Below, piece after piece: positions 1-11,300 of a DNA stretch of 64,000 nt (its first letter is position 1; every line of letters begins with the position of its first letter). The notes beneath the pieces are model-generated. The model ran no database searches, was not told where the DNA came from, and was given only the letters and a program-made list of their open reading frames with translations. The position numbers were made by a program, and so were the translations under genes. Origin of the DNA: Dysidea avara (taxonomy: Eukaryota > Porifera > Demospongiae > Dictyoceratida > Dysideidae); assembly GCF_963678975.1 (NCBI RefSeq), contig NC_089282.1, positions 1,302,001 to 1,366,000 on the forward strand. Reading direction: 5' to 3'.

Positions 1-56
1 ACCCTACAAACACAGTACATACATGCATACAATGTTATTAATGTTCAATCCAATAC

Positions 57-3000
57 CTTTTCCTAGTTCATTTGTGTTGGGAGTACCACAGTACAATCTG
101 TTGAAAGGAAGCCATCTTGTATTAGTTGGTTGGTAACCAATGACTCACCTACTGCACATCTCGTATTCTTTCTTCCGTGACAGTTGGTAGCCAGGTGTTG
201 TCCGACTGATGCACACAAGTGATCGTAACATCAACCCCAGCCGAGGGTAGAAGGTATGGGACATTCTCACAGTGGCCTCCACATTACTGGAAACAGCACA
301 CACACACTACAGTAATCACTGTCAGGAATAACAGTTGGTATTGGCCACAGGCATTACTCCATACAAAACTTATGGTCTCCTGAACATGTGTGTAGTGTTG
401 CATCGACATGCATTTTTTCACATATATTGATACCAATTATTTGCCTGTTGCCCTGTTCCTGTAACTGATATGCCGATTAGGGCTGAGCGATACTGCCATT
501 TTAGTATCACGATCGATACTAAAGCCACTATTCACGATACTGAATAGTTCACGATACTTACAAATAAGTCAATCATAGCTGGTGCTACATAGCATATTGC
601 TCAGCATTCCTGCAGGAAGTCCTTATAGGTGATAGCAAACTAGTCACTATCATCCTTGTTTACAGTAACAGTTATTTTAACACATGCTTTGAGGTTGTTA
701 TGGTGTTCACACCTCTCTGCAGGGGAAACCAGATGGGTGGACTTTATCATTTCCAAGGATTCTTAGCATAACAAATGGATTTTTAATGACAGTAATGTAC
801 AGGCATGGTATCACGATAGTTAATAACAAAAATATCGCGATATCGATACTTTCAAAATATCGCGATATATCGCTAAAACGGTAGTATCGCTCAGCCCTAA
901 TGCCGATATTAACTGATATTCTTGAATTATTCAGAGCTCATGTGTGTAAATTGTATTTGTAACAATAAAATGTAATCAATGTAATCAAGAGTATACAATA
1001 GAAACCAAGAGTGTCGAATGGTGTATTAGCCCGTGATTAATGATTGTGTAAAATAACACGGATATTTCAGCAATTGTTCATTTACGCGAAATGATGATTT
1101 AAAATGCATACGTGGGTCTCTGTTCGCCAGTTTTCTGTGTTATTCAACCAAGTATTATTCAACAGTTATTGTACAAGGAAAGTGTAGTAAAGACCCAAGA
1201 TAACTCCAGCTCACTAAGACAACGGTTGAACAAACTAGTGCGTTGCCATGCCTGCAGGATCTGCTTGGCAGTGCCAGAACTTTAACTTTGGCCATTTCCC
1301 TTTAACGCTATCATGTTTTCACTTGGTTTAGTGGCCGAATTGGGATAAATACAGCAATTAACCCTTAATGGCAATATAAACGAACAATTACTGAAGTATC
1401 CGTGATACTTCACGCAATCATTAATCATGGGGTAATACACCTGTTCGATACTCTTGGTGTAATTAATTGAGTGGGAGGTCGATTTTTACTTACTTTGCTA
1501 AAAATTTTGCTACTAAAAAGGAAGCCAAGTAGTAGTAGTAGTAAACAGCTAAGCCACCTCATCAAACAGTGTTTTAGTAGGATTCCAGACCCTTTGCGAA
1601 GAGTGATCAACTAATTGCGTGGGCGGGCGATAAATATGCACAGCTTGTTATATAGCCTTGCAGCCATACTAAACCTAAACAGTCATAAAACAGTTATAGC
1701 AAATAAATATTTTACCACTTACTGCTGCATTTACTGCTTTCTTCATTTTTAACCGTTCATTGCCGTAATTAATGAATGATAGTGGATTTCGGTTAATCAG
1801 CAAATTATTTCTGTTTCGTAACTGATACCAACAATATTGGCTGTTACCAATAATTCAACAGATTATTGGTGTAATACTGCATGTGTGGTCACTTTTCTAA
1901 ACCTAATTTCAGCAAATTTACAGTACAAGCCTTTGACCTATTGCTTGATTCTCATTTCTAAAGTACCATAAACTCTAGCAAGATTCTGCCTAAGAATGGA
2001 TTAAGTGAGTAACAACTTTGATCTACTTTAGCACAAAGAACACAGTCCAAACAGATATTTTTATACACAGTAAGACACACATACAGGCTTTTATCCATGG
2101 TAGGATAGCAATTCAAGTAAGAAATGGCTTCATTGTCATGTAAATACTAGTGAACCCTTATTGATTGAAGAATACAAGTGGCTGATGGATGACTCAGTGG
2201 TCTGACTAAGTAATCCGGCAGACAGCAGGGTGAAGTTTGCAAAATGGTCTATAGTTTTATTTTAATGCAGTTTTGGATTGTCCTGTATACCTAAAACAAT
2301 ATTCCACCTGCTGGACAGGTGTCAGCCTTGGGAATTTTGCCATAGCAACCAAAGTTTAATTAGCTGTATAGCAACCATACAAATTTCATAAAATAGCTTC
2401 TGTGCGTTTCAGTTTTACCCAAAATTGTTTGATAACCTGACCATTTAACAAATCTGAGGTATTACAATTAATGTCAGAAAAAAACTGTATAATTAAACAG
2501 TCCCATAAACTCATTATGCATACCATAGTTACGTATTTCTCAATAACTATCGTAGGGCCTGCGGGCACAAACTACACCCTGTCACACAACAGGACGTATC
2601 TCAGTATTGGAGTAAAATATTTGCATTCTGCTCCTCGTATTATAAAGCCAATCAATTGCTTAATACCTGCTTAAATTGTCAAAGCTACAGCACAAAGTTA
2701 TGGGCGATTAAATTTTGAAAGTAGACAAATTTTATATGCTCACATTCCCTGGCCCAGTCACATTTGCTCTCTTACCTTTCTTTAGTTTGCTTATTTAAAA
2801 AATGTTTGTGTCAGCTTAAACTATCATAAACCATGATAGTGGGTTCATGATAGGGATCGCCCATGTTTTTTGCAAAAATCCTAATAGAACGCACACCTAA
2901 AAACCACCTTGAAAAGCATACTTCAACTCAAAACAGCCCTCCAACTAAAGTTCATGAAGCGCAAACAATTTATCAGGTGCAGTATTACAAAATGTTCAAA

Positions 3001-5968
3001 ATCTAACCATAACATTGGTGCTAAAGATAGAATTTGAGTTTTATACATAAAGAAGTTAATGTACATGTATGTAGATCATCAAATGCAAGCTCAATAACTA
3101 GTACTTGCTATACACTTGCAGAGTATGTCACAAAGCACTCACTATACAGTGAATAGCATATGTATGTTATTCATCTATGCTTATTAACTGCCTGGTGTTT
3201 AGATTCTTCACACCTGTTCCACTATCATCTAGCTAACTTAGCTTGTTTTCAAGAAATAATGAAATTAGTTATGCCTTATTTGGGACATCATATTATGTGG
3301 TTATCCATGCAGTACAGTAGCTGCCTCTTGTACCCCTTATATACCCTGAAATGTGGACACTGTTATTTGTCTAAGGTCCCGTTTGTATTAAACACACATC
3401 CAATTAAGCCTCTGAGATCAGAACAACTTTCCAATACAACAGTACAGTGGGGTCTCAGGATACTATTCTGAGGTTTCAGAATAGTTTTGTGAGAGCCTCT
3501 AGCTATATTTTATATAACTAGAGGCTCTCACAATACTATTCTGAAGCCTCTGAGATCAGGACAACTTTCCAATAAGAACAGTATAGTGGAGTCTTAAGGT
3601 GTCCAGAATAGTGTTGTGAGAGCCTCTAGCTTATTTTATATACGTAGGATACACACACACACACACACACGCACGCACGCACACACACACACACACACGC
3701 ACACACACACACACACACACAAGACTGTGTGCTACCTCTTAATCAATATTTTTTATGTACAGTAAATAGATCATGACATGTCCTTTGTACTGAAGTTATG
3801 TCTGTTCTCAATCACTTCTGCTCAATCACTTCTGCTCAGTCACTTCTGTCTATACCTTTTGTTATTTTCACTGAAATGGCCATCAAATCAAATTCTTTAA
3901 GGTGTGCTATTCTCCTACACTTGCATGCTGCTCCTCTTGCATGAGAATTTGGTAACCTTACAATTTGGCATGCAAGAGAGAAATTTCAATGATATAAAAG
4001 TGCTCAATGTACCAGCCATTTTGTGACCAAATTTGTAAGAAAGGTCTTCCACACCAAATTTTACCACTTTAATGATTCATAACTTAATTTAGATTTGAAA
4101 TAAGTTATTGATTGAAATTTTGTCGACTGTGAGCCATAACATAGCGCATTGGATGAAGAAAAATTTCAGAAACAAAGTTATTCATACAATCGCATGTGGA
4201 AGACACAAATCCAGCCTTGAAGAGCATCCATCACATTATATTGCATAAACAAAATTGGACTTAAAAAGTCTTTCCTGCTGCCACCTATTTGTTCCACTAA
4301 TGATTTCCTCTATTGACATCTATCAACAGCATATATTGGGGTCAGCAACAGCCTGCCATATGTGTGTGTGTGGCACACAGTATATTCAGCATGCAGCACA
4401 AATTCGGTTTTACAAATAATTCATAATAGTGCATGCTGAATGTGCACATGTACATTGCATATACGTCAGCCGGTGTTTTATGAAATACAGTGGTAGACGG
4501 GGACAGTGCTCGGTTACAACAAATCCATAACAGTCAAGCTGTGCAAAAGGTGTAGTGGTACTACAACTGTGCTGAAATTTTAATCAATGGAACAATTTCT
4601 TGGTGATTTATTTCACAGTTTGGCTATTTTGGCATGGATCCTATCATTTACTACTTTACATGTGCTAGCTCTATTCAAGGGCAGAAAGTCAAGCTGATGT
4701 TGAAAACAGAACTAGACGATTTACTTATATCTAAAACCATTTAGTTAATGAGATTACATTAATATAACTTGTATAATAGTAATAGTGAACTTGTTCATTC
4801 CAGTCACCTCTGCCAGGCTTGCCTTATTAAGGAGGTGGTTGCATTAAACACGTTAATGTCACTGTGTACACAAATGACAATTAGGAGACTGTTACAATGG
4901 TCAGGTGACCTTATTATGCAGTGATCCAGTTAGTTAGACAGGTTTCATTGTATAGTTTAATATTAGAAGTATTGTGTAATCACAAATGCAGTATAATACC
5001 TACAGTAAAGCAAACAGGCATAACACGGAATGTGATCAAAGGAATCAAATGAAATTTGGTGTATGACTTTGACTCATGATGCACTGTCTTTATTATTAAG
5101 AAATTTGGTTAATGTTTCAATTTTGATAAATTAGCATGGAATGACCAAAATACTAGAATTTCCTGAGTTAATATCCCAATTTGCCCAATGCTAGCAGGTG
5201 GTTTTGAGTAGTCCATAGTATGGAGAAATATTTTGTGGCATAAAATAAACTATAGACCATATTGCAAGGTTCAGCCAAAACAGCCCCTTCTTCTGCCGGA
5301 CTAGTTGCAGCTAGTGGATAGTAGTCCCAGCACAGCAAGTGTTAAGTGACCAGACCACTATCTTGCCTTTTGTGATATCGCTGGCTGGAAGACAGGATCA
5401 CTGTAGACAAAGTTGTGAATTTCCAACATTTAAATGGATTTTATTCATTGGTTAGCTGTACGTTGGCATGGCAAAATATATAGTTTACTGCAAAATTTCC
5501 AAGCAGCATTTTTTTCTGGCAAAAACAGCAAGAAGCTATGGTAACTGTTCAACCACAAATGTAACTCTGTCAATGGAACTTCACCACACCCTATCTCGCC
5601 AGCCAATGACATCACAGATAAGAAAGGAGGTGAGATAGCAGTCTGGCCAGTGGCCACACGAGTATCTGGATACATCAGACTATTCATAATCCTAAACATG
5701 ACTGTTTGGTGTGCATACAGTATGTACACAGGTATACACACATACCTTGTATCCAAGCTGATTGACCACACTTCGAGAATCAGTGACTCACCCTACATAC
5801 AAAGGAACACACCTATACTATACTATGTCCAACCAATGAGGTAATTTTGTACCACAAATTCTTCAAGTGTGGGTATACACATCTGGTATCCATGACATCA
5901 CAAAAGACTTTATACTATGACATCATTATTACTACAATGACTGTGACACCACTGTGGAATTACTTTAT

Positions 5969-6028
<60 letters not shown>

Positions 6029-6081
6029 GCACGCACGCACACTACACACTCACACACACACGCACGCACGCACACTACACA

Positions 6082-6118
<37 letters not shown>

Positions 6119-8804
6119 TCACTACACACACACACATTCACTACACACACACGCACGCACGCACACACACACACTACACACAACACACACCTCAGTGGTT
6201 TTCAGTGATATTTCAATACACACAGGCACATCAAGAGTGGGTAGCCTTCCTTCTAGTTTCCTCTTCACCTCCTCTGATGTCTCTCTGTCCTCCATGAGTG
6301 ACAGGTTGAACTGCAAAATGACAACATCATCAACCTGCTAGAAACTTTGCTATGTTTTATAACTGATAAACCTCACTTAGTGACCACCTCATTGTCAATT
6401 AGGTACATAGTTAAGATGAACTTCATACCTTATTAATAAGACCGCCTCATTATAGTGACCATGTCAAGTAGGTCCCAACTATAGCTATCAATGAAGTTTC
6501 ATTTTAATGACAAACAGCCACCTTTACTTAGACAGGGTGAAAAACAATCATGCCTCTACTCATCTGGTACAGACTGACAGACAGACTTAACAAACAAAAA
6601 CACAGAGAAGGATGTAACAGAAAGAAGACAGAGACATTCAGTGAATTGCGACAGGACAACCAAACAATTAATTGCAAGGAGAATATGCAGCCAAAAGATC
6701 CCTTGTCCAGAATTCAGGGATGTCCTCTGAGAGGGGTTCCACTGTTCATGAACAGCTAAATGATGTAATCATTTCTGCTAAGTGTTGAAGCAAAATATCT
6801 GATATCCCCTAAGAAGCATTGACTACAATGAATGTCCATTTACAATAGGACAAAATGCAGTATTGAACAATATTGTACTTTGCATGGAAGGATCAAAGCG
6901 ATGCCGCGTATTATATTGTCCATGATGAGTCATACAGAACAGTTATGCAGCTAGTTGGGCAAATACAGTACAGTTATGTGGAGAATATATTTAAGGAATG
7001 TTATGAAAACAACTGATGTGTGTGACACCGTAAATTGCTAAAACCAGCCTACCACTTCATTTTACGGCTAGAAATAGATTGCATAAACACTTACTGATCG
7101 TCTGATCACGAAGCTATTTAAACATGGCCACTAAGACAGCATGATTTATAACGTGCGTGACATTATAAACCACTAAAATTATCCTATTAGTTCGTTCTAT
7201 GACTAGAACTAGATTATATAAACACTTACTGATATCCTGATCACTAAAAATCGCAGTGATTTGAGTACTAGAGAAAATAGCTCCGAGCCAGATGACCAGG
7301 AAGTAGCTACATACACCGCTTAAAGCACCTCCTTGCTTGTGTGCATGAAAATACAGCACTGGGGGGTGTCTCGGGGCAAATACAGCACTCGGTTTCATCT
7401 CGTGCTGTATTAACCCCTCGACTCACCCCCTCGTGCTGTATTTTCTGTACACATGTACGGCAGTGCTTTAACTATAACTTAGTATCACAGTATATCATGA
7501 AGTAATATATTATCAGTTGAGAAAACATGGAAATATTGCATTATAGCATTTGAATGCTACATTACTAATATTAGAGTGTTTGACTGTTGTATTAGAGCGT
7601 TTTGATCACTATGGTTGCGGCCTCATTGTCCAATAGCATCACAGTCATAGGAACAGTGTCTTTAGGGGATAATAAAAGCAGTCACTGTGTTAAACAATTG
7701 TGACAATATCGATATTGTGCCACTGAAATTTGGACAATAGAATATCACGTTACTGCTCAACCACATGAACAACAAATATGACAGCTAGTCACTTAACAAT
7801 TGGATACTTTATAAGGTAGAAGGCACAGAGGCAGAAAGCCCTCCATGCATATTGGCATGGTATGCTGATGTCACCTTATAATAACAGCTGGAGAGGCTTC
7901 CTGTATGGTGACATATGTTTACAAAGCTCCTTGTTCATGTCTGGCGCATTTGCTATGAGCCTACTCCTGAAATGCCATAGTACTCTAATAGAGCAGTCAC
8001 TTGTTCAGCTATTTCAAATTTTCAATTTAAGTTTCTCGCCTAATTTACTACTGTACCTTTTAATGGCATGAAGTACTGCTGAGTGAGCTAGCTATGTGTT
8101 GCTCCTTCCATTATCATATGCCACAACCTAAATAAATGTATATGGGTGGCACAGTGGTAACAATCCTTGTAATCTATACGGCTTCTCATATGCCACTAAT
8201 CACAAAACCTTGTCATTATGTTACCTTTGCTTTACAGGTATTGCTAAGCCCCTAGCTATGCGGAGATTTGACAATTTGCAAGAGCAATAGCCCCATAACT
8301 GGGGTGTAGCCAGTTGTCTAATCCCCTACTGATCACAATTTAGTAGTGATTCACCTCACGTTATGGGCTGTGGCCTGCACGCAAGTCTGTACTCTTTTAT
8401 CAATTTAAAGCAAAGAATCAAAACTCAAAACGCCCACTACTGGGGGAAAATTTGTTCATAAATCCCCCTAAGATCCCCCTACTTGGGGGAACTGTAGGTG
8501 CATATATGAAGCAGAACACCTTTCTTCAGTAACTCTTGACAGTACACACAAAAGTTACTGTACATGCTCAATGACAGCAACTACTCACCCAGTCTGCTCC
8601 ATTAGGAATTGAATTACTCTTTAACTTATCTCCACATCTCGACTGTAGGATAATTTGACCAGCCTAAAGAGAGTATTAAAAATGGCGCAACTGATATACT
8701 CAATGACACCTTGAAACACGTGACCCACACGAACAGCGTACACTTACTTTTATTGTTAAAAATTTAAGGTACTTATCGAAATCTTTCTTGTCTTTAGAGA
8801 CCAT
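57..8804 (-). CDS. ATG13: ATG13 autophagy initiation factor, N-terminal HORMA part (3' end off window)
   Basis: Exons on the minus strand: 8804-8748, 8663-8589, 6310-6191, 5792-5746, 286-149 and 97-57; phases join without stop and give about 160 residues. The start reads MVSKDKKDFDKYLKFLTIK, then AGQIILQSRCGDK and GADW, then FNLSLMEDRETSEEVKRKLE, CIEISLKTTE, ESLILEVWSI, FYPRLGLMLRSLVCISRTTP and GYQLSRKKEYE. These follow vertebrate ATG13 in order (KDLDKFIKFFALK, SPTGSDWFNL, CVEISLKTSEGD, AYRLSRK). In the family this HORMA domain binds ATG101 and brings the ULK1-FIP200 complex together at autophagosome initiation in the cytosol. The disordered C-terminal half, which carries ULK1 and LC3 contacts, lies beyond the left edge. 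Exon 4 is only 47 nt and was found by phase matching. The gene is head-to-head with the SV2-like transporter. Confidence 0.88.
478..899. mobile_element. hAT-type MITE with 8-bp target duplication
   Basis: A 422-bp element begins TAGGGCTGAGCGATACTG and ends with its near-exact reverse complement (GTATCGCTCAGCCCTA). It is flanked on both sides by the identical octamer ATGCCGAT (470-477 and 900-907). An 8-bp duplication with TAGGG-type ends is typical of hAT elements. The inside is rich in CGATA repeats (ATATCGCGATATCG), has no ORF, and sits in ATG13 intron 4. It is therefore a non-autonomous copy. Confidence 0.85.
3475..3545. repeat. Imperfect palindrome, 28-bp arms
   Basis: Arms at 3475-3502 and 3518-3545 (core TTGTGAGAGCCTCTAG) pair with one mismatch around a 15-nt AT loop. 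A related single arm recurs near 3605-3645, preceded by a second copy of the flanking text (CCTCTGAGATCAG...AACTTTCCAATA). The array is in ATG13 intron 4 and could be a foldback element; no target duplication is clear. Confidence 0.6.
3651..3720. repeat. AC/GCAC microsatellite
   Basis: About 70 bp of (AC)n interrupted by GCACGCAC blocks. Confidence 0.9.
5971..6190. repeat. Compound AC microsatellite abutting ATG13 exon 3 donor
   Basis: About 220 bp of (AC)n broken by GCACGC and CACTACAC units. On the minus strand this is (GT)n starting at the first base of ATG13 intron 3, so the 5' splice site GTGTGTG is the edge of the repeat. ORFs seen through it are repeat artefacts. Confidence 0.9.
6311..8588 (-). 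other. ATG13 intron 2 (2.3 kb)
   Basis: No coding signal was found. It contains a diverged direct duplication (about 7020-7115 against 7166-7262, sharing ATAAACACTTACTGAT), a nested palindrome at 7348-7445, fragments of the dispersed AACCTC/CACCTCATTATAGTG repeat (6365-6490), and CTATTAGAG-like motifs near 7570-7605. Confidence 0.6.
7348..7445. repeat. Nested inverted repeat
   Basis: AAAATACAGCAC at the left pairs with GTGCTGTATTTT at the right. Inside it, CGGGGCAAATACAGCAC pairs imperfectly with GTGCTGTATTAACCCC around a short TTTCAT loop. This gives a palindrome of roughly 98 bp made of two repeats of the same arm. Confidence 0.65.
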
Positions 8805-9013
8805 TTTGGCTGGCCATTACGGTGATAAACAACTCATTTTGTAAGGGAATTTCCCATATTTCCCATAATTCAGAATGTATTTAGTAGTAATTTGAAATCT
8901 GTTTTGCGCGTGACCGGCTGGGCGGCACGAGATCAAACACCTTAGTTACCTTTCATGTCGTGCGAGAAGAAGTCATAGGATAATACACACCCACTAGGTG
9001 TGTATTATCCAGA
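8805..9013. promoter_or_regulatory. Shared promoter region ATG13 / SV2-like
   Basis: Only 209 bp separate the two divergent start codons. There is no clear TATA box. A strong stem-loop lies at 8978-9010, close to the transporter start. That both genes use this stretch as promoter is inferred from position only. Confidence 0.6.
8978..9010 (+). promoter_or_regulatory. Perfect 14-bp stem-loop 3 nt upstream of the transporter ATG
   Basis: GGATAATACACACC (8978-8991) and GGTGTGTATTATCC (8997-9010) are perfect reverse complements around a 5-nt loop. The hairpin ends three bases before the ATG at 9014. If it is inside the 5' UTR, it could block scanning or bind a regulator. Alternatively it is a palindromic binding site in DNA. 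Confidence 0.7.
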
Positions 9014-11254
9014 ATGGAGAAGCGAATGACAGGAATCGAAGAAAGTACCGATCTTCGGGACAGGAGTGACTCAGATTCTTCCTTAAGTGGCGAAACGGAG
9101 TCTAAAAGTGATTTGAATAAACTGTCAAGTACTCTCGACTCGATAGGGTATGGGTTCTTCCACATTATTTTAACACTGGTGTCCGGATGGGCCTTAGCAT
9201 CAGACTCAGTAGAAATTTTGTGTATATCATTTATCAGTCCTGCCGCAGAACACGATCTTTATTTATCAAAGAAGAAGGAAGGTTGGCTCGATGCCAGCAT
9301 CTTCATAGGAATGATGATTGGAGGGTACTTCTGGGGAGGATGGGCGGATGCAGTTGGAAGGCGTACTTGTCTTCTCAACTCGTTAATGCTCAATGGTTGT
9401 GCAGGTCTTGTATCCGCCTTCATGCCAAGCTATGGATGGTTCCTGACCTTCAGGATATTTAGTGGAATTGGGTATGTAAATATGTCATCATTGCCTACTG
9501 CATTCCTCATGTGTGCTATCACAAACAGGGTTGGAGGTTCCATTCCAGTAATTTTTTCATACTTTTCTGAGTTTTTCTCAAACAAGAAACGAGGTCCCTT
9601 CATCGTAATTCTCTCAATGTTTTGGACTGTTGGACAAGTATACACTGCGTTGCTAGCCTGGCTGGTGATACCAAGGGGCTGCATTGAGTTCCGTCTGTTT
9701 GGGTTGGATTTCCACAACTGGCGGGTGTTTGCGATGCTCTGTACTATTCCAAGTCTGTCGTCCGCCTTGTTTCTGTTCTTGCTACCAGAAAGCCCATCAT
9801 TTCTGCTGCTCGTGAGTCATGCATAGTTTAGTAAATGTCAAATATGTTGTATACATTTATTATGAACCTTTTTGTGTGCCCTGCATTATCTACTTAATAG
9901 AAACACAAATTAACGAACAGTGATCTTGGCCCTAACATGTCTGGTTTCATACATTTTAGCTGCTGAAAAGGGGAGTCAATTTTGTTGGTTCACTAAGAGA
10001 GGTTCCACTGTTCTATACACACATTTTGTATACACAACCACTGGCAAAGAATTTTATTCTGTTTCAATTTTGACTGGCATGGGGCTTACAACTAATCATT
10101 GTCTATTTGTATAATAGCAAATCAAGTATCGGTTTCAGAAATCTTTTGGTTCTTTTTACTTTATAAAGCACAGTGAAAGCTCCAAATGGACACCTTGGGG
10201 TCGACCAATAGGCAACCTCATGCCAGACAATATTGGGGATTATGATAGTATGGTAGTTTCCTAAACAACTGGGTATTAATTGTGTCCCTGCGTTTATTAC
10301 ATGAACAAATTAAGTACTTGAGTTTCTTTTCTTTTCTCAAAATCATTCTTAAAAATGTGAGAACAGGATGTTGTGTAATACAATGTGATGGCCAGATGTG
10401 TGGTAATTATGCCGAGGTGAAAAAGTGATTTTTGTTTTGGTGCTGAGTATGCAAAATATTCTAATTAGTTCTGGTGACATTCTGGTAGTGGTAACCAGAT
10501 TCTTTCATGGAGCATAGCATAAATGGCAGACCTTTAGCAAATCTATTAGTATTTTAGGTCAATATTGGCTGCATGGCTTGATGTCAAAACACGTTTACCT
10601 GATTGTAGTGCGTGAAAAGCAATCTGATTGGTTCTGCCAATCTTTCATCCTGTATAGTCTGTAACAGTGACCAAATGTCTTTTCATTTTTCCTTCGTAAT
10701 CTAGACCATCTTCTTTCCTCAAAGTGATTAGAACTTTAGCAGCTCACTATAAAATTAGACACCATTTCCTTTAGTGGAAGGTGGTGAGCTAAATACAGAA
10801 CACAAAACAGAACTAGGAAATATCAAGTGGAACGAAACAAGCTGTACTAACCACTAAAAACAAATTATTTTCTTTGTCAAACTCTACTAAAAGTTCTGTG
10901 GGTTTGTTGCTTAGTAGTTTCTACTTCCTTGTTCTGGTATTGTTCTGCCAGAGAACGTCTCCAGTTAAGCCTATTTTAATTCTCAAAATTAAGGACGCAA
11001 TGAGAAATGCCTCAGGTCTGGCTACATAATTTTTACTTCTGACAGACAACAACCTCTTTGTTGGTAATTAGCCAAAACTTCTTAGTCTATTTATAGAGAA
11101 GTGTTCAGTTTGTACACTTCCCTTACTTTGTGTGTGTGTGTGTTTTATTATGTTAGATGAAGAAGCAGAAGAGACTATCCAAGGCATTGTCTACTGTTTC
11201 AAGAATCAACTCTCTCTGTTATGGCAGGGTGTGTGTGTTTGTGTGTGTGCGTGG

Positions 11255-11300
<46 letters not shown>

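Larger units (their letters stand above)
287..5745 (-). other. ATG13 intron 4 (5.5 kb), repeat-bearing, no gene seen
   Basis: This long intron separates ATG13 exons 4 and 5. It holds a hAT-type MITE (478-899), a hairpin repeat near 3475-3545 with a partial copy near 3600, and an AC/GC-AC microsatellite at about 3651-3720. The rest is AT-rich sequence with only short ORFs that resemble nothing I recognise. Confidence 0.6.

Noticed and set aside
5445-5771. 108-aa minus-strand ORF
   Set aside because: Only its first residues (EVWSISLDTR region) are real, as ATG13 exon 4; the rest is intron.
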